A stretch of 64,000 bases of DNA from NCBI RefSeq assembly GCF_020907275.1, contig NZ_JAJJWI010000017.1:1-64000 (forward strand), given 5' to 3'. The position numbers were made by a program, and so were the translations under genes. The notes below the pieces were generated by a model. That model was not told the DNA's origin. It ran no database searches and saw only the letters and a list, made by a program, of their open reading frames with translations. Numbering within the stretch: the first letter of the stretch is position 1; the number at the start of each line of letters is the position of its first letter. Below, piece by piece: positions 35,337 to 44,908 of the stretch. The DNA is from Pontibacter silvestris (GTDB taxonomy: Bacteria > Bacteroidota > Bacteroidia > Cytophagales > Hymenobacteraceae).

Positions 35337-35713
35337 AGCCCCTGTTGCCTCCTCTAAAATTTACCTCATGTTTTGGGACAGGAGCAGCCGTTTAGAAAGT
35401 TAGCTTCAGCCGCGTAAGATTACACTTCAAAGTTTTTTTCTAAGCGGCGCAGTAAGTTGCTGTCTGGTAGCAATTCAGAACTTTAATTGGCTTCACCTCT
35501 GCACCAGGATTGGCTTCCAAGTTTGTTCCTGTAAAATGGCAGAATATTCATCTTCTATTTTACTTGTTCCAAAAACTAAAGCAAATCCAGAATTCTCTGT
35601 TACTTACATAACCTATACAATGGAGAACCTTCCTTTCTTTTGTTAACCAGTACTTTTTTCTCCTATCGATTATTCGTAAGTTGTAGCCTTAACTAAGCTT
35701 TTAAGCAGATCAT
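35337..35713. other. Intergenic region upstream of GH97
   Basis: About 377 bases. On the minus strand a stretch of ~40 codons at about 35450-35560 is open, but it has no start and no recognisable similarity, so I treat it as noncoding. Probably carries the GH97 promoter. Confidence 0.35.
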
Positions 35714-37729
35714 ATGATTTACAGACTATTGCTTATAGTTTCATTTATATGCTATGGGTACACCTCATTTGCACAGCAGAACTCAGGTGCCTCACAAACT
35801 TACACTGTACAGTCGCCTGACGGAAAAATCAAGGCAACAGTAGTTTTTAAAGGCCAGCTTACTTATACTGTCACACATGAGACAGATGTAGTTATCGCTC
35901 CGTCGCCTATTTCTATGCAGCTTGCTAACGGGGAGGCGTTAGGTGTAAGTCCGCGTCTGAAAAATGTAAAACGTAATTCGGTTAACCAAACTTTTCAGAC
36001 TCCTGTTTACAAAAGGTCAGAGGTGCAAGATCAGTACAATGAATTAGTAATTAATTTCAAGGGTGACTACAGTGTTATATTTCGGGCTTATAATGACGGA
36101 GTGGCCTATCGTTTTGCTACTTCTAAAAAGAAAGATCTTATTGTAGAGAACGAAGAAGTCACCTTCAATTTTAATAACGATTATACAGCTATAGTGCCTT
36201 ATGTAAAGCAGGAGGAGAAAACTACTATTGAGCAACAGTTCAATAACTCTTTCGAGAACAGCTATATACATAAACCTATATCTAAGTTAGATTCAGAACG
36301 TTTAGCTTTTCTGCCATTGGTAGTGGAAGTGGCAAACGGTAAAAAAGTGGCTATTACTGAGGCTGACCTGGAGAGTTACCCAGGCCTGTTTTTGAATAAT
36401 GACCCAGGAAAGATAGCTTTAAAGGGTGTATTTGCTGCTTATCCGAAGCGGACGGAGCAGGGAGGACATAACCAGTTACAGATGCTGGTAAAAGAAAGAG
36501 AAGACTTCATCGCTAAAGCTAAAGGTACCCGTAACTTTCCGTGGCGTGTTATGGTTATTGCCGCACATGATAAGCAGCTGGCTGATAGTGATATGGTGTA
36601 TAAACTGGCCTCTGCATCTCGTGTGAAAGATGTATCATGGGTCAAACCAGGTAAGGTAGCCTGGGACTGGTGGAATGACTGGAATATTTCTGGTGTAGAT
36701 TTCAAATCAGGTATCAATAACCAGACATACAAGTATTACATAGACTTCGCTTCGGCAAATAACATTGAATATGTGATTCTGGATGAAGGCTGGGCTGTTA
36801 ACCTGAAAGCAGACCTGATGCAGGTCGTGCCTGAAATTGATCTGGAAGAACTCATTGACTACGGTAAGCAGAAGAATGTAGGCATTATTCTTTGGGCTGG
36901 GTTCCATGCCTTTGACCGTGATATGGAGAAAGTGTCGAAGCATTATGCTGACATGGGCGTGAAAGGCTTTAAAGTAGACTTTATGGATCGAGATGATCAG
37001 GAAGTGGTGGACTTTTACTATCGCGCTGCTGCTACAGGGGCTAAGCACAAACTCCTGATGGACTTCCACGGCGCTTACAAGCCGACAGGCTTACAAAGAA
37101 CTTATCCTAATGTAATCAACTTCGAAGGTGTACACGGGCTGGAGCAAATGAAGTGGTCCGGCCCAGAGGTTGACCAGGTAACTTACGATGTAACTATGCC
37201 TTACATCCGTATGCTGGCTGGCCCTGTGGATTATACTCAGGGAGCTATGCGTAATGCCTCTAAAGATAGTTATCGTCCTGTAAACTCAGAACCAATGAGC
37301 CAAGGGACCCGCACGCGACAGTTAGCAGAGTACGTTGTTTTTGAGTCTCCTCTGAACATGATGGCTGATAACCCGTCCAACTACATGAAGGAGCCGGAGA
37401 GCACGAAGTTTATTGCTGCTGTTCCGGAAGTTTGGGATAATACCGTTGCCTTGGATGGGAAAATTGCGGAATATATTGCTATTGCCCGCCAAAAAGGGAA
37501 TGAGTGGTATATTGGAGCACTTACAAACTGGGATGCACGCGAACTTGAACTGGATCTGTCTTGCTTAGGCGAAGGAAACTATAAAGCAGAAGTGTTTAGA
37601 GATGGTGTTAATGCAGACAGAGTAGCCTCTGATTATAAACGTGAAGTTATTGATGTGCCACAAAACAGAAAGCTTAAGATCTATATGGCCCCGGGAGGCG
37701 GGTACGTGACAAGAATATACAGACAATAA
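35714..37729 (+). CDS. Glycoside hydrolase family 97 protein
   Basis: Periplasmic or secreted alpha-glycosidase of 671 residues (signal peptide ~1-20, ending TSFAQ). The N-terminal beta-sandwich (~30-290) is followed by a TIM barrel (~300-580) and a C-terminal beta-domain. The barrel has WDWWNDWNISGVDF, YVILDEGWA and GFKVDFMDRDDQ. D422 is where the retaining branch of GH97 (alpha-galactosidases) has its nucleophile, and E471 (NFEGVHGLE) fits the acid/base, so I favour a retaining alpha-galactosidase over an inverting SusB-type alpha-glucosidase. Calcium-site glutamates cannot be assigned by eye. Divergent from GH43. Confidence 0.9.
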   Translation: MIYRLLLIVSFICYGYTSFAQQNSGASQTYTVQSPDGKIKATVVFKGQLTYTVTHETDVVIAPSPISMQLANGEALGVSPRLKNVKRNSVNQTFQTPVYKRSEVQDQYNELVINFKGDYSVIFRAYNDGVAYRFATSKKKDLIVENEEVTFNFNNDYTAIVPYVKQEEKTTIEQQFNNSFENSYIHKPISKLDSERLAFLPLVVEVANGKKVAITEADLESYPGLFLNNDPGKIALKGVFAAYPKRTEQGGHNQLQMLVKEREDFIAKAKGTRNFPWRVMVIAAHDKQLADSDMVYKLASASRVKDVSWVKPGKVAWDWWNDWNISGVDFKSGINNQTYKYYIDFASANNIEYVILDEGWAVNLKADLMQVVPEIDLEELIDYGKQKNVGIILWAGFHAFDRDMEKVSKHYADMGVKGFKVDFMDRDDQEVVDFYYRAAATGAKHKLLMDFHGAYKPTGLQRTYPNVINFEGVHGLEQMKWSGPEVDQVTYDVTMPYIRMLAGPVDYTQGAMRNASKDSYRPVNSEPMSQGTRTRQLAEYVVFESPLNMMADNPSNYMKEPESTKFIAAVPEVWDNTVALDGKIAEYIAIARQKGNEWYIGALTNWDARELELDLSCLGEGNYKAEVFRDGVNADRVASDYKREVIDVPQNRKLKIYMAPGGGYVTRIYRQ

Positions 37730-37750
37730 ATCAGCGAATTAATAAAGTGG

Positions 37751-37785
37751 AAAGCCCAGGATAATTATGTCTTGGGCTTTTTCTT
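37751..37785. terminator. Terminator between GH97 and the converging gene
   Basis: An 8-bp stem (AAAGCCCA at 37751-37758, TGGGCTTT at 37773-37780) followed by TTTTC on the plus strand. It overlaps the last codons of the converging gene that ends at 37765. Confidence 0.6.
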
Positions 37786-39027
37786 TTTAGCAGCCGGAAA
37801 AAGAATATTGTTCAGGATAAGGCGGTAACCTGGTGAGTTGGAGTGCATAGAAAGGTCTGTAGGAGGTTCACCAGGCATATGGATGTAATCTTCCGGGTCG
37901 TGGCCTCCGTAGAACGTCCAGGTGCCTTTGCCAATAGTGCCGTTCATGTACCGCACTTCGTTTGCTGCCTGCGTCTCGCCCATAATAACGACATCAGGCT
38001 TCACATGCTCCTTCTTGAAAGCAGTGGTCTGTCCCATAAATCCTTTGATAGTTTTCTCATGGTTTTGGGTGAGCATAGTAGGGATTGGATCCCATTTAGC
38101 AGAGAAGGTGAAAAGGGAAAAGAAATCGTAGTGAGCATAAATATTCCGTTCGTGGCTCTGGTTGTCGATGCTGGAGAATTCACGATCGTAAGGGTTTTGG
38201 TAGAGCGTAAAGTCGCGGAAAGCAAAGGTCTTACTGAAGTCCAGTTTTTGCTGCGCCTGTGGGTCTGGGTCGTCGTCATCAAACATCTGGTCAACTATGT
38301 CAACGCCCGCAGCAGCAAGGGCTATGTCGTAGGTGTCAGCTGCCGAACACATGGCAAACATAAAACCACCTCCAGCCACAAACTCCTTTATCTTATTCAC
38401 CACGCCTAGCTTCATCTGCGAGACTTTACTGTAACCGTACTTTCTGGCTGTGCTTTCTGATTCCATCTTTTGAGCAAGAAACCAGGTTCGGTTACGTCGG
38501 CCTAAGGACTTGCCGTACTGACCGGTAAAGTCTTCGTGGTGCAGGTGCAGCCAATCGTAATTCGGCAGCTCCTGGTTTAAGACCTCTTCATCAAAAACCT
38601 GATCGTAAGGTATTTCCGCATAAGTGAGCACCAGAGTAACGGCATCATCCCAAGGCTGGTCTGTTTTAGGGGAGTAAACAGCAATGCGGGGCACTTTCTC
38701 TAATTTCATGACATCCATATTCGCATTGGGGCTGGCAATGTCACTGAGAATGTTGTTGTATTCAGTATCAGAAATAATGGCATACGTAATACCCCTTACT
38801 ATTAATTCCTGTTCTGCTTGCTGCGAATGTTTAAAAGCAAAACTGCCACCCCGGTAGTTCAGAAGCCAATCGACATCTGCCTTGTGCTGCAACACCCAGT
38901 AAGCAACTCCATAAGATTTAAGGTGATCTTTCTGGCTTTCATCCATCGGAATCAGTACCTGTGAGGCAAAAGATCTGCAGGCCAGTAAAAAGACAAAGGC
39001 GAAGCTGAGTGTAAGTTGTTTTCTCAT
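37765..39027 (-). CDS. Secreted conserved protein of the asparagine-synthetase-B-named family
   Basis: Protein of 420 residues with a signal peptide (~1-21, ending SFAS). Database names for this Bacteroidota family (asparagine synthetase B) are misleading: I see no N-terminal Cys nucleophile or PP-loop of true AsnB. Visible blocks are IPMDESQKDHLKSYGVAYW at the start, PRIAVYSPKTDQPWDDAVT, YDWLHLHHEDFTGQYG, and AGGGFMFAMCSAADTYD, which looks like the nucleophile-elbow region of a class I amidotransferase-like fold with Cys in the elbow. A C-terminal YGGHDPEDY adds a possible catalytic His. Function unknown; probably periplasmic. Confidence 0.7.
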   Translation of the reverse strand: MRKQLTLSFAFVFLLACRSFASQVLIPMDESQKDHLKSYGVAYWVLQHKADVDWLLNYRGGSFAFKHSQQAEQELIVRGITYAIISDTEYNNILSDIASPNANMDVMKLEKVPRIAVYSPKTDQPWDDAVTLVLTYAEIPYDQVFDEEVLNQELPNYDWLHLHHEDFTGQYGKSLGRRNRTWFLAQKMESESTARKYGYSKVSQMKLGVVNKIKEFVAGGGFMFAMCSAADTYDIALAAAGVDIVDQMFDDDDPDPQAQQKLDFSKTFAFRDFTLYQNPYDREFSSIDNQSHERNIYAHYDFFSLFTFSAKWDPIPTMLTQNHEKTIKGFMGQTTAFKKEHVKPDVVIMGETQAANEVRYMNGTIGKGTWTFYGGHDPEDYIHMPGEPPTDLSMHSNSPGYRLILNNILFPAAKKKKPKT

Positions 39028-39258
39028 AGCGGGAGGCCTTAGTAGTACTTAAACAAATATAACAATACAATTTCTTTATTCAGAGTTTGTTTGGTTTTAA
39101 TTTGTTTATAATAAATGTGTTATGTGTTTTTTAGGGGCGAGAAACTCCTTAAACAGACCATCTGGAAACACATCAAAAGCAAAATGCTTTACTTGCTTTT
39201 ATAACTAACCCTTATATTTATTGATTAGAATATTAAAACTTAAAAAATCAGGGCTTTG

Positions 39259-40575
39259 ATGCTAACATATTTTGAGCTGCAGAAAAACAAAACCACAGTC
39301 GGAACGGAGATTATTGCAGGTATCTCTTCTTTTCTGGCTACATCCTACATTATTGTAGTTAACCCGAGTATACTTAGCCAGACCGGAATGCCTTTTTCAG
39401 GGGTGTTAACAGCAACTGTACTGGTGTGTTTCTTTAGCAGCCTTATGATGGGCCTTTATGCGCGTAATCCCATTATTGTAGCACCGGGTATGGGGCTGAA
39501 TGCCTTTTTTACTTTTTCGGCTGTATTAGGCATGGATGTGCCGTGGCAGGTAGCGCTGGGTGCCGTATTCTGGTCTGGTGTGGTGTTCCTGCTGCTTTCT
39601 ATCTTTAACATACGGACCTTTATTGTACGGGCTATTCCCAAACCCTTACGATATGCTATTGCAGCAGGCATTGGTTTATTTATTACCCTGATTGGTTTTG
39701 CCAACGCTAAGTTTATTGTTCCTAACTCTGCTACCATTTTAGGGGTTAGTTCACTTAACGCTACTTTGCTTACCTTTCTGGCAGGGCTGCTGGTAACGGC
39801 GGTGTTGGTTGCCCGGCAGGTGAAAGGTGCTATATTGATAGGTATTTTATTTACGACATTAGCTGCCTATCCTATCGGGCGCTGGTGGGGAGGAGAGACG
39901 GCTACAGGCATAGAACCACTTGTAAGTTGGCAGGGCATTTTTGCTGCGCCTGATTTCAGCCTGTTGTTTCAACTGGACTTTGTAAACTCTTTGCAGTGGT
40001 CGGTGCTTCCTGTAATTTTTGCTTTCCTGTTCACAGATATGTTTGACAGTGTTTCCACTTTTGTAGGACTGGCTGAAGCAGCCGACCTTTTAGATGAGAA
40101 TGGGGAGCCTCAGCATGTAAAACGGTCTTTGTTAACCGATGCCGTTGCCACTACCTTAGCAGGTCTGGTTGGTTCCAGCTCCGGCACTGCTTTTATAGAA
40201 TCGGCAGTTGGTATTGAGGCAGGTGGACGAACAGGCCTGACGGCAGTTGTGGCGGCAGTCCTGTTTTTACCTTTCCTGTTCCTGGCTCCGCTCTTATCTG
40301 TTGTTCCGGCTATTGCGACTGCCCCGGCACTGGTGCTGGTGGGCGTGTTTATGGTGCGGCCTATCACTAAAATAAACTGGCTGCAGCTAGACGAAGCAAT
40401 TCCTGCCTTTCTGGCTCTTGTGCTGATTCCTTTTACTTATTCTATTACTCAAGGTATCATATGGGGCTTTCTTTCCTATACTGCTATAAAACTGGCAACA
40501 GGCAAATATAAAGAGGTGAGCGTAGCTTTACTGATCATTGATGCTTTCTGTATACTGGCGTTGGTCCTGTCATAA
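39259..40575 (+). CDS. NCS2-family purine permease (AzgA/PbuG type)
   Basis: Inner-membrane proton-linked purine transporter of 438 residues with the 14-helix UraA fold. Hallmarks of the AzgA branch are EIIAGISSFLATSYIIVVNP, the half-helix motif APGMGLNAFF and SSGTAFIESAVGIEAGGRTG. Probable substrates are adenine, guanine or hypoxanthine. The ATG at 39259 follows an in-frame TTG. It could act with the nucleoside hydrolase 20 kb away in purine salvage, but they are not linked. Confidence 0.92.
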   Translation: MLTYFELQKNKTTVGTEIIAGISSFLATSYIIVVNPSILSQTGMPFSGVLTATVLVCFFSSLMMGLYARNPIIVAPGMGLNAFFTFSAVLGMDVPWQVALGAVFWSGVVFLLLSIFNIRTFIVRAIPKPLRYAIAAGIGLFITLIGFANAKFIVPNSATILGVSSLNATLLTFLAGLLVTAVLVARQVKGAILIGILFTTLAAYPIGRWWGGETATGIEPLVSWQGIFAAPDFSLLFQLDFVNSLQWSVLPVIFAFLFTDMFDSVSTFVGLAEAADLLDENGEPQHVKRSLLTDAVATTLAGLVGSSSGTAFIESAVGIEAGGRTGLTAVVAAVLFLPFLFLAPLLSVVPAIATAPALVLVGVFMVRPITKINWLQLDEAIPAFLALVLIPFTYSITQGIIWGFLSYTAIKLATGKYKEVSVALLIIDAFCILALVLS

Positions 40576-40631
40576 TTATTAGTTGCGGATATCTCTATAG
40601 TTATAGCTAAGCTTTGAAATAGCTTCTTACG

Positions 40632-41384
40632 CTATCTTTCTTGAGAACCTTCAATGCGCTTCACAAACTGCAGCATGCGATCATAGTGAGAGCCTTTCCA
40701 GTAGACTCGGCTACAGGTAGGGCACTGGTAAAACTCATTGAAATATTGTTTGGTTTTCGGAGGTAGTTTATCAAGAACGGCTTCTTTGGCTACTACTGAA
40801 ATATTGTTGTTGCACTCCAGGCAACGGGTAAATGGCTGTGACTTCTTTTTTAGCTTAAAATAGCTGATTACTTCTGCCAATTGCTCTTCTAGGTGCTGAG
40901 AGCGCAACCAGTAACCATGTTTAATGGCTTTATGTTTTAGTAAACCGACATCGCGGGTAAGCACAATGCGGTTTTCCTGCTCAGCTATGGTAGCAATGGT
41001 TTTATCGGTGTAATCGTTTTGGTAAAGGGTGTTAAAGCCAAGCATACGTAAGGCTTTAGCCAGCTTCCCTAAATGTACATCTAACACAAAATTATTTGTA
41101 ACAGGAAGGTTGGCTTGTAGAGAGTAACTACTAGGGCATTTGCATTCAGGAGTAGCTGGGTAAACTTTTATCAGATCGTTAGGCTGTAAGGGGTAAGTAA
41201 AATCAACAGGTACATCATTTGCCAGGACAACATCTATCTCGGGGTGAGGAATGCCAATAGCTTCTATCGCATCTTTTACAGCAGGAGTGTTTTTGAAGTC
41301 GTAGGAGATTTGAGAATGCTTTTTCGAACGAGGCAGGAAATCATTCAATGAGCCATAAAACCGAAAATTGGCAGGGCCTGGCAT
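40632..41384 (-). CDS. Mut7-C RNase domain protein with N-terminal ubiquitin-like domain
   Basis: Protein of 250 residues from the ATG at 41384. Residues ~1-85 form a Mut7-C ubiquitin-like (beta-grasp) domain (FRFYGSLNDFLP to LIKVYP). Residues ~95-250 are the Mut7-C/DUF82 PIN-like nuclease: FVLDVHLGKLAKALRMLGFNT with the first acidic residue, then IVLTRDVGLLKHK with the second. The end is a zinc ribbon with CLECNN and CPTCSRVYW. It is a predicted endoribonuclease; its target is unknown. A single gene convergent with the purine permease. Confidence 0.88.
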   Translation of the reverse strand: MPGPANFRFYGSLNDFLPRSKKHSQISYDFKNTPAVKDAIEAIGIPHPEIDVVLANDVPVDFTYPLQPNDLIKVYPATPECKCPSSYSLQANLPVTNNFVLDVHLGKLAKALRMLGFNTLYQNDYTDKTIATIAEQENRIVLTRDVGLLKHKAIKHGYWLRSQHLEEQLAEVISYFKLKKKSQPFTRCLECNNNISVVAKEAVLDKLPPKTKQYFNEFYQCPTCSRVYWKGSHYDRMLQFVKRIEGSQER

Positions 41385-41458
41385 AGTCTGAGGCAAATAA
41401 GGTGTTGGGAAAACTTAACGCTGCATCTTTGAAGAGTTAAGCGTTATACAGCAATAAA

Positions 41459-41487
41459 AGAGAGAGTACCTAACAGGCACTCTCTTT
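41459..41487 (-). terminator. Terminator of the small acidic gene
   Basis: A hairpin of about 12 pairs with one A-C mismatch (41459-41471 with 41475-41487, loop AAC), 12 bases beyond the stop of the small gene at 41499. Confidence 0.55.
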
Positions 41488-41498
41488 ATACTTAGCTA

Positions 41499-41708
41499 TC
41501 ACTCTCCAACTTTTTCCTGATCTGGAAGTGAGTTGTAGCCTGACATTTTATCTTTTTCGCCCACCTGAGAAGAATCATGTTCACCACTGCTTGTAGCGCC
41601 ACTTTCTTCTTTTTGAGAGTTATTTTGTGGAGTCTCAGCACCTCCGGATACTTTACTTCCTTCTTCCTCTATGGCCTGGGCTGACTTTTTATTTTCTTCT
41701 GTTTTCAT
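41499..41708 (-). CDS. Small hydrophilic acidic protein, unknown
   Basis: Protein of 69 residues rich in Glu, Ser, Lys, Gly and Gln with no hydrophobic core (MKTEENKKSAQAIEEEG at the start, DQEKVGE at the end); probably intrinsically disordered. No family recognised. A clean ATG, its own terminator and codon use like its neighbours support a real gene, perhaps a stress-related hydrophilin-like protein, but that is a guess. Confidence 0.55.
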   Translation of the reverse strand: MKTEENKKSAQAIEEEGSKVSGGAETPQNNSQKEESGATSSGEHDSSQVGEKDKMSGYNSLPDQEKVGE

Positions 41709-41829
41709 AATTCTATTCGTTTAGTTCAAAGGACATCATAAACAGGTATACCACCTGTCTCTTTACTATAAGCAAAAAGAAGTAATAAGGTTTTGGAAAT
41801 AAGAATTATAAAAGCTTTTAACAGGAAGG

Positions 41830-41891
41830 TTATATATCATAAAAGCAAAAGCCTCTAGAACTTTAGAGGCTTTTGCTTTTATGATATATAA
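41830..41891 (-). terminator. Terminator with 28-bp perfect arms
   Basis: The arms 41830-41857 and 41864-41891 are perfect reverse complements around a 6-base loop (GAACTT). The core is GCAAAAGCCTCTA with A/T outer tracts. It lies 21 bases beyond the stop of the receptor-like gene. Confidence 0.88.
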
Positions 41892-41912
41892 AAATAAAGA
41901 TAGTTCCAGTTC

Positions 41913-44402
41913 TTAACCCACTCCATTGCCATCACCTTGTTTGGCATCGTCGTTACGAATGCTCTTTTTGCGCCTAGGCCTTGCCTGCTCCAGTTTACCA
42001 AAGGTATAGTTAAAAGTAACTTTCATGCCCCGGTTAAAGTTGTTTATGCGGATGTGCTGCTCATAAGCTCTTGGGTTAGTAGGAGTAGCTTTGGAATACA
42101 GGTCGTTTTTCATGCGCATGTTCTCACGGAACGGGTTATCAAAGCCTAGACTAATACCACCTTTCTTGTCGAACAACTCCTTCTTGAAAGCAATAGAATG
42201 GTAAGAGAAGGAAGCGAACTCGCCCAGCAACTGTATTCTACGGGAATTAAAACCGCCGTTAAACTGCGCGCTGATACCTTTGCCCAGTATATAAGACGAG
42301 TTTAAATTAATATTGTACATCCAGCCGCTGTTCTTGTTGTAGGCACTGTTTAAGTCAACATAGTAGATGTTAGAACTACCACCGATGGTCCAGTTGTTTA
42401 ATGGTTTGGTAGAACCAAACAGGCTGACACCATAGGTTTTGTTTTTTGCAATGTTCTGGTACGATAAAATGGTTACATCTCTTCCTGCTACTTCTTCGAT
42501 AGTGGCAATTGGCTCAATGGCATTATCTGTCTGGCGCATATAAAGCGACGCGCTGATAGATGTTGTTTTGAAGAACGTGCTGTAACCTAATTCATATAGG
42601 TTTGTTAATTCCGCATCCAAATTGGGGTTACCCTCTACAAATGTGTTTGATGTTTGTTCCTGACGGTATGGGTTCAGGTAAAACAACGATGGCCGCTGAA
42701 TACGCTGTGTGAAATTTGCCTTAAAAGTATGCTTATCTTTTAAGGTATAAGAGAAAGCAATACTAGGGATAAAGTTATCATAGTTGGTAGTATAGTCACT
42801 ATTATCTTCCTCTAGATCAGCGTTGATGTCAGTATATTCATAGCGGCCTCCGAACTTCACGTTTAGCTTCTTTTTCAGCATAAAACCGTAGGTCAGGTAA
42901 GAGGCATACACGTCCTGTTCGTAAAAGAAATTGTCTGTTCTGCTGTTAGTGGTGCCATTTTCAAACACATCATTATAAACAGCATTACTCTCAACATCGC
43001 GTATAATGTTCTTAGCACCAACTTCCAGAGTCGTTTTATTTTTGAAAGGATGCGTGTAATCCACCTGGAATGTCAGTTCTTTGTTGCTGCCGTCATTAAC
43101 GTTACGCTTTAACTGGTAGGGTGCATCACCTTCATTAAAAAAGTCCTGGTTTATTTTATTTTCGGTATCAGTAACAGAATAAAGCGACAGAATAGCCAAC
43201 TCCTGACCAGGATTTTTAAAAGTATGTGTGAAGTCAAGGTTATAATCGGTACCTGTTCGTTGGTTGCGGTTCCTGATTTCATTTTTGAAGTCTTCGCTAA
43301 CATTACCTTCTATGGTTGCATAAACATCCTGGTCGTTCTGCATTTTAAAAGTCCCGCCATTCAAGCGCACTCCTCCGGACAAGCTGTTTTTTTGAGTGAT
43401 CTCATAATCGAACCCCAACTGACCATTCATAAAAGAACCATCAATTTCGGTATTACCTCCCTGTACACTTATAGAATTGTTGGCAGGTGCCAGAATAGTG
43501 TTGGTCATGTTCCCTTTGTTGTAGAACATGTTGCTGCCAAAGTTACCGTTTACACCAAACTTGCCCCTTCGGATGTTAAGACTGGCATTACCGTTGCTGG
43601 AGCGGTTACCTGCGGTTAAGCTTACAGAGCCATTTACCCCCTGTAAGCCTTCTTTTTTAGTAATGATGTTAATAATACCGGCTGTTCCCTCTGCATCGTA
43701 TTTGGCCGACGGGCTGGTAATCACCTCTACTGATTTAATCATGTCGGCAGGTATTTGCTTTAGCGCATCAGCTACACTGCCTGCCATAATAGAAGAAGGT
43801 TTATTGTTAATCAGGATGCGAACATTCGAGCTTCCTCGCAACTGCACATTGCCGTCATTGTCTAAAGACAGAGCCGGTACCTTTTGCAGTACGTCGGCAG
43901 CATTGCCACCTGCATTCGTTATATCTTTCTCCGCATTATAAACCGTGCGGTCAATTTTCTCTTCGACCAGCGGCTTTTCACCCGTAATTACCACTTCCTC
44001 CAGTTTCTTTGCATCCGAAGCAAGGGCTATAGTGCCTATATTTACATCAGCGTTATCAGAAGATATAGTAATATTATCTATTACCTGCTGCTGGTATCCT
44101 AGAAAGCTGACATTGATCTTATACTTACCAGCTGCTACTTTGCTTAATGTAAAACAGCCTTTATCGTCTACCATGGTGCCATCCACGGGCTTGCCTGTAC
44201 TCAGGTTGATGAGCGCTACTGTGGCAAACTCAACAGGCTTTTGGGTTTCGGTGTCGATTACATTGCCACTTATCCTGGCGTTTCCCCGAGGTGCAGTGGT
44301 GCCCGGAATGGCTGCTGCTTGTGGCCTAGTATCAGCCGGGGCTTGGGCAAACACAGGAGTTGTGCTAAGGCCTAGTAAAAGTAGTAGTAAGTGCTTGTTC
44401 AT
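41913..44402 (-). CDS. TonB-dependent-receptor-like outer-membrane protein
   Basis: Protein of 829 residues with a signal peptide (~1-19, ending PVFA-Q). Residues ~42-130 are a CarboxypepD-reg-like domain (ARISGNVIDTETQKPVEFA). Next comes a plug-like domain (~135-250: EEVVITGEKPLVEEKIDRT, VQLRGSSNVRILINNKPS, VEVITSPSAKYDAEGTAGI) and then a large beta-barrel of the OMP_b-brl_3 type, ending in a Lys/Arg- and Gly-rich tail instead of a terminal aromatic residue. No SusD-like partner is adjacent, so it is more likely an importer or peptide/siderophore-type receptor than a polysaccharide system. Confidence 0.9.
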   Translation of the reverse strand: MNKHLLLLLLGLSTTPVFAQAPADTRPQAAAIPGTTAPRGNARISGNVIDTETQKPVEFATVALINLSTGKPVDGTMVDDKGCFTLSKVAAGKYKINVSFLGYQQQVIDNITISSDNADVNIGTIALASDAKKLEEVVITGEKPLVEEKIDRTVYNAEKDITNAGGNAADVLQKVPALSLDNDGNVQLRGSSNVRILINNKPSSIMAGSVADALKQIPADMIKSVEVITSPSAKYDAEGTAGIINIITKKEGLQGVNGSVSLTAGNRSSNGNASLNIRRGKFGVNGNFGSNMFYNKGNMTNTILAPANNSISVQGGNTEIDGSFMNGQLGFDYEITQKNSLSGGVRLNGGTFKMQNDQDVYATIEGNVSEDFKNEIRNRNQRTGTDYNLDFTHTFKNPGQELAILSLYSVTDTENKINQDFFNEGDAPYQLKRNVNDGSNKELTFQVDYTHPFKNKTTLEVGAKNIIRDVESNAVYNDVFENGTTNSRTDNFFYEQDVYASYLTYGFMLKKKLNVKFGGRYEYTDINADLEEDNSDYTTNYDNFIPSIAFSYTLKDKHTFKANFTQRIQRPSLFYLNPYRQEQTSNTFVEGNPNLDAELTNLYELGYSTFFKTTSISASLYMRQTDNAIEPIATIEEVAGRDVTILSYQNIAKNKTYGVSLFGSTKPLNNWTIGGSSNIYYVDLNSAYNKNSGWMYNINLNSSYILGKGISAQFNGGFNSRRIQLLGEFASFSYHSIAFKKELFDKKGGISLGFDNPFRENMRMKNDLYSKATPTNPRAYEQHIRINNFNRGMKVTFNYTFGKLEQARPRRKKSIRNDDAKQGDGNGVG

Positions 44403-44760
44403 AGTTTTTAGTGCCTGGCTGTTATTTTTTTGTTTGATATTGGCATGATGTAGTTAATATAGGAGGCCTGAAACAAAACTTTTGCAGCAGGAAAATGCAA
44501 AGAAACAGGGAAGTATCAAGGCAAAAAAACAGATTATACTAAATACAGTCTTTTCTATATGAATAGGCTGATGTTTCCGATTAGTTGTTTTTTGTGCATC
44601 AGAGACACTGGTGGTGGAGTGGATTAAAGGCGGTGCTTTAAAATGCTCTTGTGCACATATACAAAGGTGCTGTAGAAGGGTACTTTCAGGTAATTGCAAG
44701 GGCAAAACAGACTCCGCAAGAAAAAGTGCCTAAACGGTTAAGTTCTTAAATATATTTTAC
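44403..44760. other. Divergent intergenic region before the sulfur locus
   Basis: About 358 bases between the receptor-like gene (minus) and the SAM riboswitch leader (plus). An 83-codon minus ORF at 44454-44705 has no recognisable similarity and atypical composition, and I do not call it. Both promoters must lie here. Confidence 0.4.
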
Positions 44761-44768
44761 TAACTTTG
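44761..44768 (+). promoter_or_regulatory. -7 box TAACTTTG of the sulfite reductase leader
   Basis: A match to TAnnTTTG 27 bases before the first base of the riboswitch P1 helix, placing transcription start at about 44773-44776. No clear -33 TTG element at the expected spacing. Confidence 0.55.
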
Positions 44769-44795
44769 CAAAGAATATTATTGCTTACTGCGAGA

Positions 44796-44900
44796 AATTT
44801 ATATAGAAGAGGCGAGAGAACAGGCTCTTAGACCCTCTGGCAACCATCCTTCTGGGAAAGGTGCCAATTCCTGCCCAAACGAATAGGGAAAATATAAATT
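44796..44900 (+). promoter_or_regulatory. SAM-I (S-box) riboswitch upstream of sulfite reductase
   Basis: A 105-nt aptamer. P1 pairs AATTTATAT (44796-44804) with ATATAAATT (44892-44900). The conserved core is GAGGCGAGAG in the P1/P2 strand, then CTCTGGCAACC, then GGTGCCAATTCCTGC, as in the S-box consensus. It binds S-adenosylmethionine and lowers expression when SAM is plentiful. A cysteine-rich leader ORF starts only eight bases after P1, so P1 formation can be expected to affect its translation start. A near twin occurs at 55252-55356 on the other strand. Confidence 0.9.
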
Positions 44901-44908
44901 ACAAAACC

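Noticed and set aside
37765..39027. Naming this gene asparagine synthetase B
   Set aside because: The protein has a signal peptide and lacks the N-terminal catalytic Cys and the synthetase PP-loop, so the inherited family name is not supported.
44454..44705. 83-codon minus-strand ORF between the receptor-like gene and the SAM riboswitch
   Set aside because: No recognisable similarity, unusual composition and no sign of a start region; it lies where two promoters are needed.
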